Shown here piece by piece: positions 33,505-45,700 of a stretch of DNA of 64,000 bases. Numbering within the stretch: the first letter of the stretch is position 1; each line of letters starts with the position of its first letter. The notes beneath the pieces are model-generated. The model ran no database searches. It was not told the origin of the DNA and was given only the letters and a program-made list of their open reading frames with translations. The translations under genes and the position numbers were made by a program. The stretch lies in contig JABLYX010000008.1 in NCBI GenBank assembly GCA_018265615.1, positions 1-64,000 on the forward strand, written 5' to 3'. The DNA is from Lentisphaeria bacterium. Its GTDB lineage: Bacteria > Verrucomicrobiota > Lentisphaeria > Victivallales > Victivallaceae.

Positions 33505-34655
33505 AGTTTTCTGTCTTGGGGGCGTCGGTTTACCGGTGGTTGAATGCCCCGGCCGGGAACGGGCAGGGGATTTCCGGCTTCCGCTGCTGGAAATTCTGGG
33601 CGGTGCTTGCGCTTTATCTGGCCGGCTTCCTCTGCTTTGTGCGGGATCCGTTTTTCCTGCGGGCAGGGGTGTTCTCCTATCAGCAGGGAATGGTGACGCT
33701 GCTGCTGGCGTTTGTGATCGTCGCGGCGCTCTGCTGGGAGATGGTGCTTTTCGGCCCGCCCCGCGGTGCGAATCTGCTGCTGCAGTTCACGATGTGCCTG
33801 CCGGCATTCCTCTTCATCGCGCGGATCACTGCGTCTCCCTCTGTGCCTCCGGCCGACATCAGCATGGTTTCGGACATGGCGGAGGGGCTGGGGTACGCCT
33901 GGAAGCTGCTCGGAGTCGGGCGGCTGCTGGAGTTCATCCCGTACTGGATCCGCGACCTGTTCGCGAACTGGCAGGTCACGCTGTTTTTTATGATAACGCT
34001 TCTCGCGTTGAGTTTCCGCAAGCTCAGCGTCCGGCTGTCGCTGCTTGTACTGCTGCTGGCGGTCGAGCTCTTTTCGGTTTTCGACAAGGCGGAGTTTCCG
34101 TTCGGGTTCCCGGTCGCCGGAATGCTCTGCCTCTTCGCCGGCATGTCGCTGCAGTTCTGCCGCTGGGAGCGGATGGTCTATTATGAGAACGTGGTCGGGC
34201 GTCTTGCCGCCGCGCCGTGCGATGAGCTTGCTTTGCGGAGCATCCTGAGAATTGCGGCGCAGGGGTGCGAGGATTCACAAGTGTCGGAAGAGGCGGTGCG
34301 CCGCATCGTCAAGAGCGAATACGGAACGCTCGCCGATTATTCTCCGGCGGAGCTCTGCTGCATCGCGACGGAGCTTTCGGCACGCATTCTCTACGAGTAT
34401 CGGATTATGCGTCTTGCCGGCGACGGGAACGGCATGTGTCTTGTTCCGAATGAACGGCTCTGCCGCTGTGAGACGCTGCTCGGCGGGCTTTCGGTCTGGC
34501 CGCGCGCGGTGTTGATTACGGGCATTGCGGTGGTCTGGGTGCTGTTGCCGTTCGACCTGATTCCGGATTTTATCCCGCTTCTCGGCGTGCTTGACGACAC
34601 TGCTGTGACGCTCCTTTCCGGAATCGCTCTGCGGAATGCGTTCAGAACGCAGTGA
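33501..34655 (+). CDS. Multi-pass membrane protein with C-terminal DUF1232 (YkvA-like) domain
   Basis: The 384-residue protein has about six predicted membrane segments in its first 220 residues, for example FWAVLALYLAGFLCFV, GMVTLLLAFVIVAALCWEMV and LSLLVLLLAVELF. A soluble helical part of about 100 residues follows. The C-terminus, AVVWVLLPFDLIPDFIPLLG plus VLDDTAV, is a textbook DUF1232 motif. The role of DUF1232 proteins is not established. AAAGGAGG precedes the ATG, which overlaps the preceding stop (ATGA), so this gene is co-translated with the single-pass partner. Confidence 0.85.
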   Translation: MKFSVLGASVYRWLNAPAGNGQGISGFRCWKFWAVLALYLAGFLCFVRDPFFLRAGVFSYQQGMVTLLLAFVIVAALCWEMVLFGPPRGANLLLQFTMCLPAFLFIARITASPSVPPADISMVSDMAEGLGYAWKLLGVGRLLEFIPYWIRDLFANWQVTLFFMITLLALSFRKLSVRLSLLVLLLAVELFSVFDKAEFPFGFPVAGMLCLFAGMSLQFCRWERMVYYENVVGRLAAAPCDELALRSILRIAAQGCEDSQVSEEAVRRIVKSEYGTLADYSPAELCCIATELSARILYEYRIMRLAGDGNGMCLVPNERLCRCETLLGGLSVWPRAVLITGIAVVWVLLPFDLIPDFIPLLGVLDDTAVTLLSGIALRNAFRTQ

Positions 34656-34671
34656 TATCTGCGGCTTCGGG

Positions 34672-34699
34672 TTGCAATGCCGGTTTTACGGATTATATT
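34672..34699 (+). promoter_or_regulatory. Promoter candidate for the GNAT gene
   Basis: TTGCAA (34672-34677), 16 bases, TATATT (34694-34699), 62 bases before the start codon. Confidence 0.45.
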
Positions 34700-34761
34700 A
34701 TGCGGCAGCCGGTCCGCGGGGGATCCGGTAAAAGCAAGGATATTTCAGGAATGCTGCGATT

Positions 34762-35370
34762 ATGAACGCGATATCCGGGTTGGAAGTGCATGATTTTACC
34801 GCCGATCATCTTGAGGGTGCGGGGGCGATTGCGCTGCAGCAGTGGGGGGATGAAATTCCCGAAATGCCGGAGAAGATGTGCCGCCGGATCTATCACTATC
34901 TGGTGCGCTATTACTGCGTTCCGGATTCGCCGTTTTCCATCGGCGCTTCGGCGGACGGGAAGCTCTGCGCGTTCCTGCTCGCCGCTCCGGCCGCGCATGT
35001 CGGCAGTGAAGCCGCCGACGAGTGGATGGCCGGGCAGCTCGAAAGCGACGATGAATATGCGTTTTACCGGGAATATAAAGCATATATCGACGGAAACCGG
35101 CAAAAGGAGCTGCGGCACGCCGCCGCGGACGAAGCTGTCCTGCTGCTGTTCGCCAGCGTCCGCAGGGGAGCCGGCCGGATGCTGATGGCCGAATTTGAAA
35201 GGCGCTGCCGGAGGCACGGCGTTTCGTCCATGCTGCTGTGGACGGACGAAACCTGCGATTTCGATTATTACTACCGGAACGGATTTTCGGAAACGGCGAA
35301 GTTCCCGACCGAACCCACGATTTGCGGACGGGCGCTCACGACCTATCTGTTCCGGAAGACGATTGCATGA
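34762..35370 (+). CDS. GNAT-family N-acetyltransferase
   Basis: The 202-residue protein shows the GNAT layout. The AFLLAAPAAHVG strand is beta-4. VLLLFASVRRGAGRMLMAEFERRC matches motif A, with R-x-x-G-x-G/A contacting the pyrophosphate of acetyl-CoA. MLLWTDETCDFDYYYRNGFS is the C-terminal motif with the family Y-x-x-x-GF ending. The acceptor is not predictable. The gene stands alone behind its own promoter and ends next to the terminator of the convergent clpB gene. Confidence 0.85.
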   Translation: MNAISGLEVHDFTADHLEGAGAIALQQWGDEIPEMPEKMCRRIYHYLVRYYCVPDSPFSIGASADGKLCAFLLAAPAAHVGSEAADEWMAGQLESDDEYAFYREYKAYIDGNRQKELRHAAADEAVLLLFASVRRGAGRMLMAEFERRCRRHGVSSMLLWTDETCDFDYYYRNGFSETAKFPTEPTICGRALTTYLFRKTIA

Positions 35371-35395
35371 AAAGGGCTCCCGTTTCCGGGAGCCC
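35370..35395 (-). terminator. Intrinsic terminator of clpB
   Basis: GGGCTCCCG (35374-35382) pairs perfectly with CGGGAGCCC (35387-35395) around a 4-base loop. Read on the minus strand it is followed by TTTT (35373-35370), so it serves clpB; the hairpin may also stop transcripts from the GNAT gene. Confidence 0.8.
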
Positions 35396-35409
35396 GCGCC
35401 GGTTGACGC

Positions 35410-37989
<2,580 letters not shown>

Positions 37990-38028
37990 AATCATTTCTC
38001 CTTTTCCTGAAAGTATACAGAGGAATAG

Positions 38029-38044
38029 AGCATGAAGCGTGCCA
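38029..38044 (-). promoter_or_regulatory. Sigma54-like -24/-12 element upstream of clpB
   Basis: On the minus strand TGGCACG (38044-38038), four bases, ATGCT (38033-38029): the invariant GG and GC are 10 bases apart as required, with one mismatch to TTGC in the -12 element. A sigma70 -10-like TATACT (38017-38012) lies close by but lacks a good -35. Confidence 0.35.
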
Positions 38045-38189
38045 GTTTTTGTCTGAGGCGGGATGCGGACCGGCTTGCAAAAACGGCAAAGCGGTGTACG
38101 TTAAACGGCGGTGAAGCATTGTGGAAACCGCCGGGCGGCGGCGGGACAGAATGTCCCGGTTTCCGGGACAATCTGGCACAGGAGGAATC

Positions 38190-38561
38190 ATGCGCGAAGG
38201 CGAATCGTTCAAATGTCCGCACTGCGGCGAACAGAGCATTGTGAAATCGAAGAACAGGATGGACGGCTTTACCCTTGTCGGCAAGGTATTTGCATGCGTT
38301 CTGTGCGGAGCTGAACTGGAAGTTCCGGACGGGAATGAACAGGAGCCGGAAGGCGGACTGGCCGCCGGCCGTTTCGCCGCACTACTGGGGGAGGGCGCGC
38401 CGCCGGAGGAGAAAGCGGATCTTGCGCCGGACGAAGGGTACGGCCGCTTCTGCCGGAACTGCATCCACTTTATCGAACACCCGTTCAGGACCCTCTGCGG
38501 GCTGGACGGCAAAGCCGCGGACCCGATGGGGGAGTGCGGTCAATTCAGAAAGAGAGATTGA
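38190..38561 (+). CDS. Small zinc-ribbon protein of unknown function
   Basis: The 123-residue protein has an N-terminal zinc ribbon (CPHCGEQSIV ... CVLCGAELEV, residues 11-50). A low-complexity acidic linker follows, and then a second cysteine cluster (FCRNCIHFIEHPFRTLCGLD, then ECGQF). The C-terminal cluster resembles small cysteine-rich metal-binding tails. The start at 38190 follows AGGAGG; the frame extends upstream without a ribosome site. It stops 3 bases before thiE on the same strand and may be co-transcribed. The family is not known to me; a role in nucleic-acid or protein binding is possible but unproven. Confidence 0.8.
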   Translation: MREGESFKCPHCGEQSIVKSKNRMDGFTLVGKVFACVLCGAELEVPDGNEQEPEGGLAAGRFAALLGEGAPPEEKADLAPDEGYGRFCRNCIHFIEHPFRTLCGLDGKAADPMGECGQFRKRD

Positions 38562-38564
38562 ATC

Positions 38565-39224
38565 ATGTTGAAATCGTGTTTCGGGACGCGAGCCGAAAAG
38601 AAAGCTGCGTTCGAGGCCGCCGACCTCTATCCGGTCATTTCCTCCGAATTCTGCCTCGGCCGCCCGGTCGTGGAGGTCTTCCGCGCCGTGGCCGAAGGCG
38701 GCGCGAAGCTTGTGCAGCTGCGTGAAAAGCATCAAGGCAAGAAGGCGCTGTACGAGCTCGCGCTTCAATGCCGGGCGATTGCGAACGAGCACGGCATTCT
38801 GCTCATCATCAACGATCACGTCGACGTCGCGCTGGCGGCGGGGGCGGACGGGGTGCACCTCGGGCAGGACGACCTGCCGATCGCGGCCGCGCGGAGTTTG
38901 TCGGAGACGCTCTGGATCGGGAATTCGACCCACAATCTGGACGAGGCGCTCCGGGCACAGCAGGAGGGGGCGGACTGCATCAACATCGGCCCTCTCTTTC
39001 CGACCCGGACCAAGGAGGTCGGCTGTGATGCGCTCGGCGTCGAAACCATGAAGTCGATCGCGCCGCACGTCCATGTGCCGTTTTCGGTCATGGGCGGGAT
39101 CAAGGCGCGCCATATCCCGGAACTCGTGAAGGCGGGTGCGGAACATATCGCGATGGTGACCGAGATCACGCAGGCTCCCGACGTCGCGGCGAAGGTGCGG
39201 GAACTCCGCGCGCTGTTCCGATGA
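38565..39224 (+). CDS. thiE: Thiamine-phosphate synthase
   Basis: The 219-residue TIM-barrel enzyme joins HMP-PP and thiazole phosphate to make thiamine monophosphate. Hallmarks are GGAKLVQLREK (phosphate and HMP site), INDHVDVALAAGADGVHLGQ, the conserved IGNSTHNLDEA, and NIGPLFPTRTKE. The SVMGGIKARHI phosphate-binding loop follows. Length is normal. Its stop overlaps the start of mutY (ATGA). No TPP riboswitch is visible upstream, and the gene stands between a zinc-ribbon protein and mutY rather than with other thi genes. Confidence 0.93.
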   Translation: MLKSCFGTRAEKKAAFEAADLYPVISSEFCLGRPVVEVFRAVAEGGAKLVQLREKHQGKKALYELALQCRAIANEHGILLIINDHVDVALAAGADGVHLGQDDLPIAAARSLSETLWIGNSTHNLDEALRAQQEGADCINIGPLFPTRTKEVGCDALGVETMKSIAPHVHVPFSVMGGIKARHIPELVKAGAEHIAMVTEITQAPDVAAKVRELRALFR

Positions 39225-40264
39225 CGGAGGTTCCGGAAGAGGCGGTCGCGCCGCTTCTGGCGTGGTACGACGCGAACAGGCGGGTCCTGCCGTGGCGCGA
39301 CCGCCCGACGCCGTACCGTGTCTGGGTTTCGGAGATCATGCTGCAGCAGACGCGGGTCGAGGCGGTCAAGCCGTACTATGAGCGCTTCATGCGTGAACTG
39401 CCGACGGTCGAGGAGCTTGCATCGGTCGATGACGAGCGGCTGATGAAGCTCTGGGAGGGGCTCGGCTACTACAGCCGCGCGCGGAACCTGAAGAAGGCCG
39501 CGCAGGCGATTGTGTCGGAGTTCGGCGGTGTTTTTCCGCGTTCCCGCGAGGGGTTGCTCGCATTGCCCGGAGTCGGCGACTACACGGCGGGCGCGGTCGC
39601 GTCGATCGCGATGAATTTGCCGGAGCCGGCGGTGGACGGCAATGTGCTGCGCGTGATTTCGCGCCTGACCGGGAGCCGCGAGGATATCGCGAAGCCGCAG
39701 ACGAAGCAGGCGGTTTCGGATGCGTTGCGGCAGATTTATCCGGCCGGACGCAGCGGCGATTTCACACAGTCGCTGATGGAGCTCGGCGCGACGGTCTGCC
39801 TGCCGAATGGAGAGCCGATGTGCCTTGTCTGCCCGTGGATGGGGCTTTGCCGGGCCCGCCGCGAAGGGAGCACGGATGAGATTCCTGTGAAGGCCGCGAA
39901 GAAGGCGCGGGGCATCGAAGCGAAAACCGTCCTGCTGCTGCGCTGCGGTGAAAAAGCTGCGTTCCATCGCCGCCCGAAAAGCGGGCTCCTCGCCGGAATG
40001 TGGGAGCTGCCGAATGCGGCGGGTGCGCTTTCCGCGGAGGAAGCGCTCACACTTGCCGGGGATTGGGGCATCGGGCCGCTCAAAGCTGCTCCGGCCGGAA
40101 AAGCCGTGCACATCTTCACTCACAGAGAGTGGCACATGAACGCATTCCGCATCGACTGCGGAACCATGCCCGGAATGTTCCGCTGGGTGTGCCGGGAGGA
40201 GTTCGAAACGGAGCTCGCGCTGCCCTCCGCCTTCAGGGGATTTCTTGAAGCGCTGTGGCGCTGA
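39221..40264 (+). CDS. mutY: A/G-specific adenine DNA glycosylase
   Basis: The 347-residue enzyme removes adenine mispaired with 8-oxoguanine. It has the HhH-GPD core: WVSEIMLQQTRVEAV, the hairpin LPGVGDYTAGA, and the catalytic Asp in VDGNVLRV. The [4Fe-4S] loop is C-X7-C-X2-C-X5-C (CLPNGEPMCLVCPWMGLC), one residue longer in the first gap than E. coli MutY. A C-terminal NUDIX-like recognition domain follows (GLLAGMWELPN). The ATG overlaps the thiE stop, so they are co-translated. Confidence 0.95.
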   Translation: MTEVPEEAVAPLLAWYDANRRVLPWRDRPTPYRVWVSEIMLQQTRVEAVKPYYERFMRELPTVEELASVDDERLMKLWEGLGYYSRARNLKKAAQAIVSEFGGVFPRSREGLLALPGVGDYTAGAVASIAMNLPEPAVDGNVLRVISRLTGSREDIAKPQTKQAVSDALRQIYPAGRSGDFTQSLMELGATVCLPNGEPMCLVCPWMGLCRARREGSTDEIPVKAAKKARGIEAKTVLLLRCGEKAAFHRRPKSGLLAGMWELPNAAGALSAEEALTLAGDWGIGPLKAAPAGKAVHIFTHREWHMNAFRIDCGTMPGMFRWVCREEFETELALPSAFRGFLEALWR

Positions 40265-40663
40265 GTATGGACCGGGCTGCGTCCGGACAGGGATTCGCGA
40301 TATTTCCCGGCTTGCTGCTTTATTTTCTTGCGCTTATCCGATGATGCCGGCGATGGCGGTCTGGGATCGCAGCCGATTTTCTGGCGGGGTTCCGCCTGTT
40401 TACTGCCGCGCTTTCGCTTTGTATCTGTCAGGAGCTTGCGGTCAACGGCATGGGGAAGGGCCCCGCAATCGGGGTATTCGCCTGATCCCGAATGCATTGC
40501 TGATCGGAGCCGCGGCGGCGGCGGTGATTCTGATCGTTCCGGTCGTGTGCCTGATATATATCCTGTTCCGCGGCAGCATGAACGAGGGGACGGCCTGGAA
40601 TCGGTTCAGCCGGATTTCTCCTCTTTTTTTACCACCTGCAGCTGGTTCATGAGAGGGCCGATG
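40265..40663. other. Non-coding or decayed stretch between mutY and the isomerase gene
   Basis: About 400 bases without a convincing gene. Hydrophobic fragments appear in different frames: MDRAASGQGFAIFPGLLLYF (ending at an early TGA) near 40267, and ALLIGAAAAAVILIVPVVCL plus IYILFRG near 40497-40575. They could be remnants of a small membrane protein broken by frameshifts, or chance translations of GC-rich sequence. I see no promoter, RNA gene or repeat. Confidence 0.35.
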
Positions 40664-41575
40664 TCATGATTCCGCCCGGATTTCATCGACCATGCGCATG
40701 AAGCGGCGTCCGTATTCCACGTAATTATCGTATTTCCAGCGGGCTTTTTCCTCCGGCGGCAGGCCTGCGGGAGCGGCGGGAGCCATGTGCGGCTCGATGG
40801 AAAATCCACCGTCATAACCGTTGGCGAGGAGGTCCTCGACGATCCGGCGGACCTCGCCGCGTCCTTCCCCCGGGAATGTGGGGCGGGCGTCCGGGAATCC
40901 CTTTTCCGGATCGAAAGCCGTATAGTCGGCATCCTTGATATGCACATAACGGACGAACTCCCTGACATTGCGGTAGAACTCCCAGGAGTCCTGCGGTTTC
41001 CGCTCGCCGTCACTGCTGCGGTCGAACGCCGTGACCGGATTGCCGGTGTCGAAGACGAGCATGAAGTTCGGAGAATCGACCTGTTCGAGCATCTTCAGCG
41101 TATGCTTCCATGACATTCCGCCGTAGTTGTTGCAGTTTTCGTGCAGGTAGAGCACTCCGGCATCCTCGCACATCGCGGCCATTTTCCGAAGCTTCCGGAA
41201 GACGTTCGCCTCAAGTTCGGGATCCCGGGCCGGCAGGTCGGGGCGGTCGCGGAAGCTCATGCCGCGCAGCATCGTGCAGTTCAGCCGCTTCATGCGTGCC
41301 AGCGCCCGTTCGAGCTGCCCGAGCGTCGTTTCGAAGTCTCTTTCGCAGAACGGGTCCTTGCTCCAGTTGGCGATGGCGCTCCCGAGGCAGTTGACACCGA
41401 TTCCGGATTCCGCGAGCCGGGCCGCGGCCGCTTCGAATTGCTCCTCCGGCAGGTCATGGAGGTTGCAGCCGTCCACGGCGCGTGCTTCGATCCATTTCCA
41501 ACCGAGTTCACGGGTCGCGTCAATCTGCCCGGCGATTCCGGCGGCCGCTTCGTCTGCAAAACCTGTGTAATACAT
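40664..41575 (-). CDS. Sugar phosphate isomerase/epimerase-like TIM-barrel protein
   Basis: The 303-residue protein belongs to the AP-endonuclease-2/xylose-isomerase-like TIM-barrel family. Typical metal-ligand strands are visible: LYLHENCNNYGG (Glu), LVFDTGNPV (Asp), YVHIKDADY (His, Asp) and FSIEPHMAP (Glu). Members epimerise or isomerise ketoses or inosose-type sugars. It is the last gene of the LacI-led operon and follows a Gfo/Idh/MocA dehydrogenase by 18 bases; such pairs commonly act together on a sugar or inositol derivative. Confidence 0.9.
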   Translation of the reverse strand: MYYTGFADEAAAGIAGQIDATRELGWKWIEARAVDGCNLHDLPEEQFEAAAARLAESGIGVNCLGSAIANWSKDPFCERDFETTLGQLERALARMKRLNCTMLRGMSFRDRPDLPARDPELEANVFRKLRKMAAMCEDAGVLYLHENCNNYGGMSWKHTLKMLEQVDSPNFMLVFDTGNPVTAFDRSSDGERKPQDSWEFYRNVREFVRYVHIKDADYTAFDPEKGFPDARPTFPGEGRGEVRRIVEDLLANGYDGGFSIEPHMAPAAPAGLPPEEKARWKYDNYVEYGRRFMRMVDEIRAES

Positions 41576-41593
41576 AATGATCCGTTCTTCCGC

Positions 41594-42757
41594 TCAGAAG
41601 GAGTTGCCCATGTCGACGTTTGCCGCCCGGACCTCTTTCCTGTTGTTCTTCGAATTCTCAATCAGCTCCTGCAGCATCGCATCGTATGCCGCGGTGTCTA
41701 TCGGCAGCTCGACCGGGACGCCGCGGATTCCGGAGTAGAGGATCGCATTGCCGAGTTCAATCGCCCTGATGCCGTCTTCGCCATCCGCCACCAGCTCCCG
41801 GAAGGGATCGAGGATCGCATTCAGAAAAGCGCGGGTCACCTGCCTGTGCGGGTTTTCCGGCTCCTGGCGGTAGGGGATTTCGATGTTCCAGACCGGCACC
41901 TTCGGAAACGACGCAGTGGAGTTCGCACAGATCCCGGCGACATCCTGCTCCGTTCGGCAGAAGGTGATTTTATCGTCCTCGAACACCATGCGGCCGCGCG
42001 TTCCGTATATCTCGAGGCGGTTGCTGCCGGGACACTCCCCTGTGGAAGTGATGAAGTTTCCGGTCGAGCCGCCGGGGAATTCAACGAATGCATTCACGTC
42101 GTCCTCGACCTCGATATTGTGGTATTTGCCGATTGCGACCTGGCTGACGACCCGCCGGGGCAGGCCGAAGAACCACAGGAAGAGATCGAGGTTGTGCGGA
42201 CACTGGTTCAGCAGCGCGCCGCCGCCTTCTCCGGCCCAGGTCGCGCGCCATGAGCCGCTGTCGAAATAGATCTGCGGCCGGAACCAGTGGGAACAGGTCC
42301 ATATGACCCGCTGGATTTTCCCGAATTCTCCGTTGTCGATCAGTTCCCTGATCTTGCGGTGTCCGCCGTGGACGCGCTGCTGGAACATCAGGCCGAACCG
42401 GAGCTCCGGGTGTTTCGCGTGTGCGTCGAGCATGGATTGCGCCATGCTTTTGGTGACGGCGATCGGTTTTTCGCAGAGAACATGGAGCCCATGCTCGAAT
42501 GCTTCGATCGCAAGCGGCGTATGCGCGTAGTGCGGTACGGCGATCAGCACCGCTTCGACGCAGCCGGAACGGTACAGCTCATCCGCGGAGTAGAAAGCCC
42601 GGCAGCCCGGGCCGGCCTCCTGCGCTTTCGCATCGGCACGGTCTCGGTCGATGTCGCAGACCGCGGCGAGTTCCGCCTCCGGGAGGTCGCGAATCAGTTT
42701 CACGTGAGTGGAGCCCATGTTGCCGAGACCGATGATTCCGATTTTAACTTTTCTCAT
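41594..42757 (-). CDS. Gfo/Idh/MocA-family oxidoreductase
   Basis: The 387-residue protein starts MRKVKIGIIGLGNMGSTHVK with the Rossmann NAD(P) motif, continues with AVLIAVPHYAHTPLAIEA and the CEKPIAVTK active-site segment, and has a C-terminal dehydrogenase domain including LLNQCPHNLDLFLWFFG. It is a likely sugar dehydrogenase or dehydratase-type glycosidase; some family members cleave glycosides through NAD-linked redox chemistry, which would suit this operon, but nothing in the sequence proves it. It lies 22 bases after the GH42-like gene. Confidence 0.92.
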   Translation of the reverse strand: MRKVKIGIIGLGNMGSTHVKLIRDLPEAELAAVCDIDRDRADAKAQEAGPGCRAFYSADELYRSGCVEAVLIAVPHYAHTPLAIEAFEHGLHVLCEKPIAVTKSMAQSMLDAHAKHPELRFGLMFQQRVHGGHRKIRELIDNGEFGKIQRVIWTCSHWFRPQIYFDSGSWRATWAGEGGGALLNQCPHNLDLFLWFFGLPRRVVSQVAIGKYHNIEVEDDVNAFVEFPGGSTGNFITSTGECPGSNRLEIYGTRGRMVFEDDKITFCRTEQDVAGICANSTASFPKVPVWNIEIPYRQEPENPHRQVTRAFLNAILDPFRELVADGEDGIRAIELGNAILYSGIRGVPVELPIDTAAYDAMLQELIENSKNNRKEVRAANVDMGNSF

Positions 42758-42779
42758 GATGACAGATTTTCCGATATCG

Positions 42780-45700
42780 TTATTGCTGTTTTGTCGGAGT
42801 GAAGCGCAGCAAATGCGGCTTCAGCGGCGCGAGTTCAACGGCCGGGACGAACGGCTTCTCCGCAATCAGGTCGAACCATTCGCCGTCTCCGGCAAGCTCG
42901 ATGCGGCGCGGCTCGAAGTTGTAGTTGACCAGATTGACCAGCCAGGAGCCGTCTCCGGCCGGAACCATGCGGAAGAACACGCCTTCGTTTCCGTCACGGT
43001 GCGCAACTCTGACTCCGGCCGGGAGCGGCGCGACACTGCTGCGGATCTGCTCCGTGAGGCTTTTCGCATTCAGCGCGGCGACCGGTTCGGTCCGGAAGGC
43101 AGGTTTGACCGGGTTGCCGAACTCATCCTCCTGCAGGCTGCCGGCGTCGACGATGATCCTGCCTCCCTGCCTGGCGAACTTCTCCATGCCGCGGAGTGCG
43201 GCGCGGGTCACGTTGGCCGCCCCCGGCACAAAGAGCACCTTCACATCACCGAATTCTCCAGCCGCAAGCCGGCGCTCAGTGAGCATGCCGGGACGGTAGC
43301 CGGTGAAACAGAGCTCCTGATAGAGCCCCTCCAGCTGCGGCTTATAGGTCCCCTGCTTCAGAAGAATCGAGGTCGGTGAATAAAGGAGCGCGACCTCCGG
43401 CTTGTACTGCAGGAACTTCTGCAGCAGCGGCGCGAGCCGCATCCCGTCGAGGCTCGCCCGGGCGTGAGCCGCGAGATTGCCGGGACGCAGGTAGATGTTG
43501 CCGATGAAATCATGCTTCGGGTCCTTGCGCACCCGTTCGTAGTCGATGTCCGCGTAGAGCCAGGTGGTCATCGTGCAGACGCCGGTGATGTACTGCTGGA
43601 ACAGCGCCGAATAGATGTGATCGTTCGGAATGGGCTGCGATTCCCGGTCCCGGATGATGTGGTTCTCGGAGTTCACGACCGCCACGGGTTTCGACGAGAT
43701 CTGGATTTCGTGCGAGAGCGCCGAGGTCAGCCAGTCGGCCTGCCAGCGGCCCTCCCGGTAGAAGTTGTTGTCGTTGCCGTTGTAATCGCTGAATTCCGCC
43801 ATCAGCTCGGGATCGACTCCCATGACGTAGTCGTAGGTGGAGCGGAACGACATGATCTTCGTATGGACCGGAATGCCGGGCCACGCTTTGCGCACCTCGC
43901 CGGCCATCATCCGGTGCCAGCCGGCGAACGTCACGCGGGAGAAGAGGTAGAACTCATACCGGGCCGCCTGGCTGTTTTTCGTCGATTTCGTCATCTCCTC
44001 ATAGCTTTTGAATGCGGTTTTCGCCGTGCGGTTGAAATTGGCGACCGGCCCGTATTTCTTCTCCATATATTTACAGAACATGGCCGCTGAGCAGGGATTC
44101 TCCGGTTTGCAGTTCACATAGACCGCTTCGTTGGAGATGCAGACGCTGTGCAGCGACCCGGCGTACGGACTTTTTTTCAGGTGGCCGAGGAGCTCCGAAA
44201 TGTATTTTCGGACCATCTCCTGCGCCTTCGGGTGGGTCACCTCGTACTTGAGAAAGCTCGGAGAGTCGGTTTTGACCTCCGGATACTTCTTCATGAACCA
44301 GTCCGGGTGGTAGTGCGGGGAGATCAGGAGAATAATCTTCACATTGTTCTTCCACGCCTTCTCCATGAGCGGCCGGAGCCGCCGGTCGACCTTGGCGAAA
44401 TCCGGTTCGAACTCCTGAATTTTTCCTTCAACAGGAAAGAGCGAGTCCGGCCCGATCTCAATCTGTACCGTGTTTGCCGCGAGATTCTGGAATTTCTCGA
44501 TGTCGCGGTCGATGTCGTGAAAATGGCCGTAGCCGACGGATACGACCGGGCGTTCCACTGTTTTCCCTTCTTCGTTCACCGCTTCCGCGACCGGCCAGCC
44601 GTCAACCTGGCGGATCGGGGAGGTGCGGAACTTCCATGTTTCAGGAAGCTTCCGACCAGCCTGCAGTTCGGCGAGGGAGGCGGCGATATCCGACAGCGTC
44701 TCAGCGATTTCCGCATTGGTCATCGCGGCCTGTTCGGCGTAGTACTTCTTTGCTCCGTCGTCGGAGGCGTTTACGAGACGGCGGCGGATCCGCGGCAGAT
44801 GCTCGTTCAGGATATAGAGCGGAGATGCGATATACTCCGAGCGCGGGCGCTCCCCGTAAAATAATGCATCGGCGACGGCGTTCAGCCGTTTCAGCTCACT
44901 TTCGAGCCCGGCCGTGATTTCGAGCTGCTGCCTGTAAAGATCCACCTTGGAGCCGGTGAGCTTTTCCAGACTGGTTCCGTTCGCCTTGAAATCCGCCGTG
45001 TATTCCCCCTGCGCGATTTTGTCGAGCGGAATGTCGAAAGGGAGGTCGATGAGTTCGCCGGGCTTGACGCCGGGGATGATCCCCAGGAGTTTTGTGACGC
45101 TTTTCCCGTCTGCTCCGGTCACTTCGGCTTTTATCTCCTGTGCGCCGGAAAGGCCGGCGGCGAGCAGGGAGCCGCTGAGTTTGGCAGCATCGTCCAGAGA
45201 GTCGGGCGCCGCCCAGAGCGACGGCTTTCCGGTTTCAAAGACGGCTCTGATGTATTGGTTGGAGTATTTGTCGTCGTGCAGCCCCGGAGTCAGGAAATAG
45301 GCGGCGCGGCGGCCGGAGCCGTCGGAGTCGTTGACGACCACGGTGAAACCGAATTTGCCGTTGTTTTCCGGATCGATTCCGGCCAGCAGCTTCCAGTCCA
45401 GCCGGGCGGCGATGAAGTATCCGCTCTTATCCCGTTTCCCATGTACAACTGCAAGCTCCGGCGGCAGCGGCCTGCCGGCGAAAGGATCGCGCCCCGCATC
45501 CCAGCACCAGGTATGGACTTTACTCTTTTCATCGACCGAGAAACCGATTTCCAGGTCGGTCGGAGCCGCCTTGGCGAGGCGGCTGCCCGCCCGGTCGAAC
45601 CGGAGCTGGATGCTGTCGGCCTGATACATTTGCTCGTCACTCCCGAACCGTGCGGCATCGTCCCGGACGTTCGCAAAGAACAGCAGTCCTTCCGCATCAT

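Noticed and set aside
38565..39224. TPP riboswitch in front of thiE
   Set aside because: The region before thiE is filled by the zinc-ribbon gene, and no CTGAGA/ACCTGA-type thi-box is visible.
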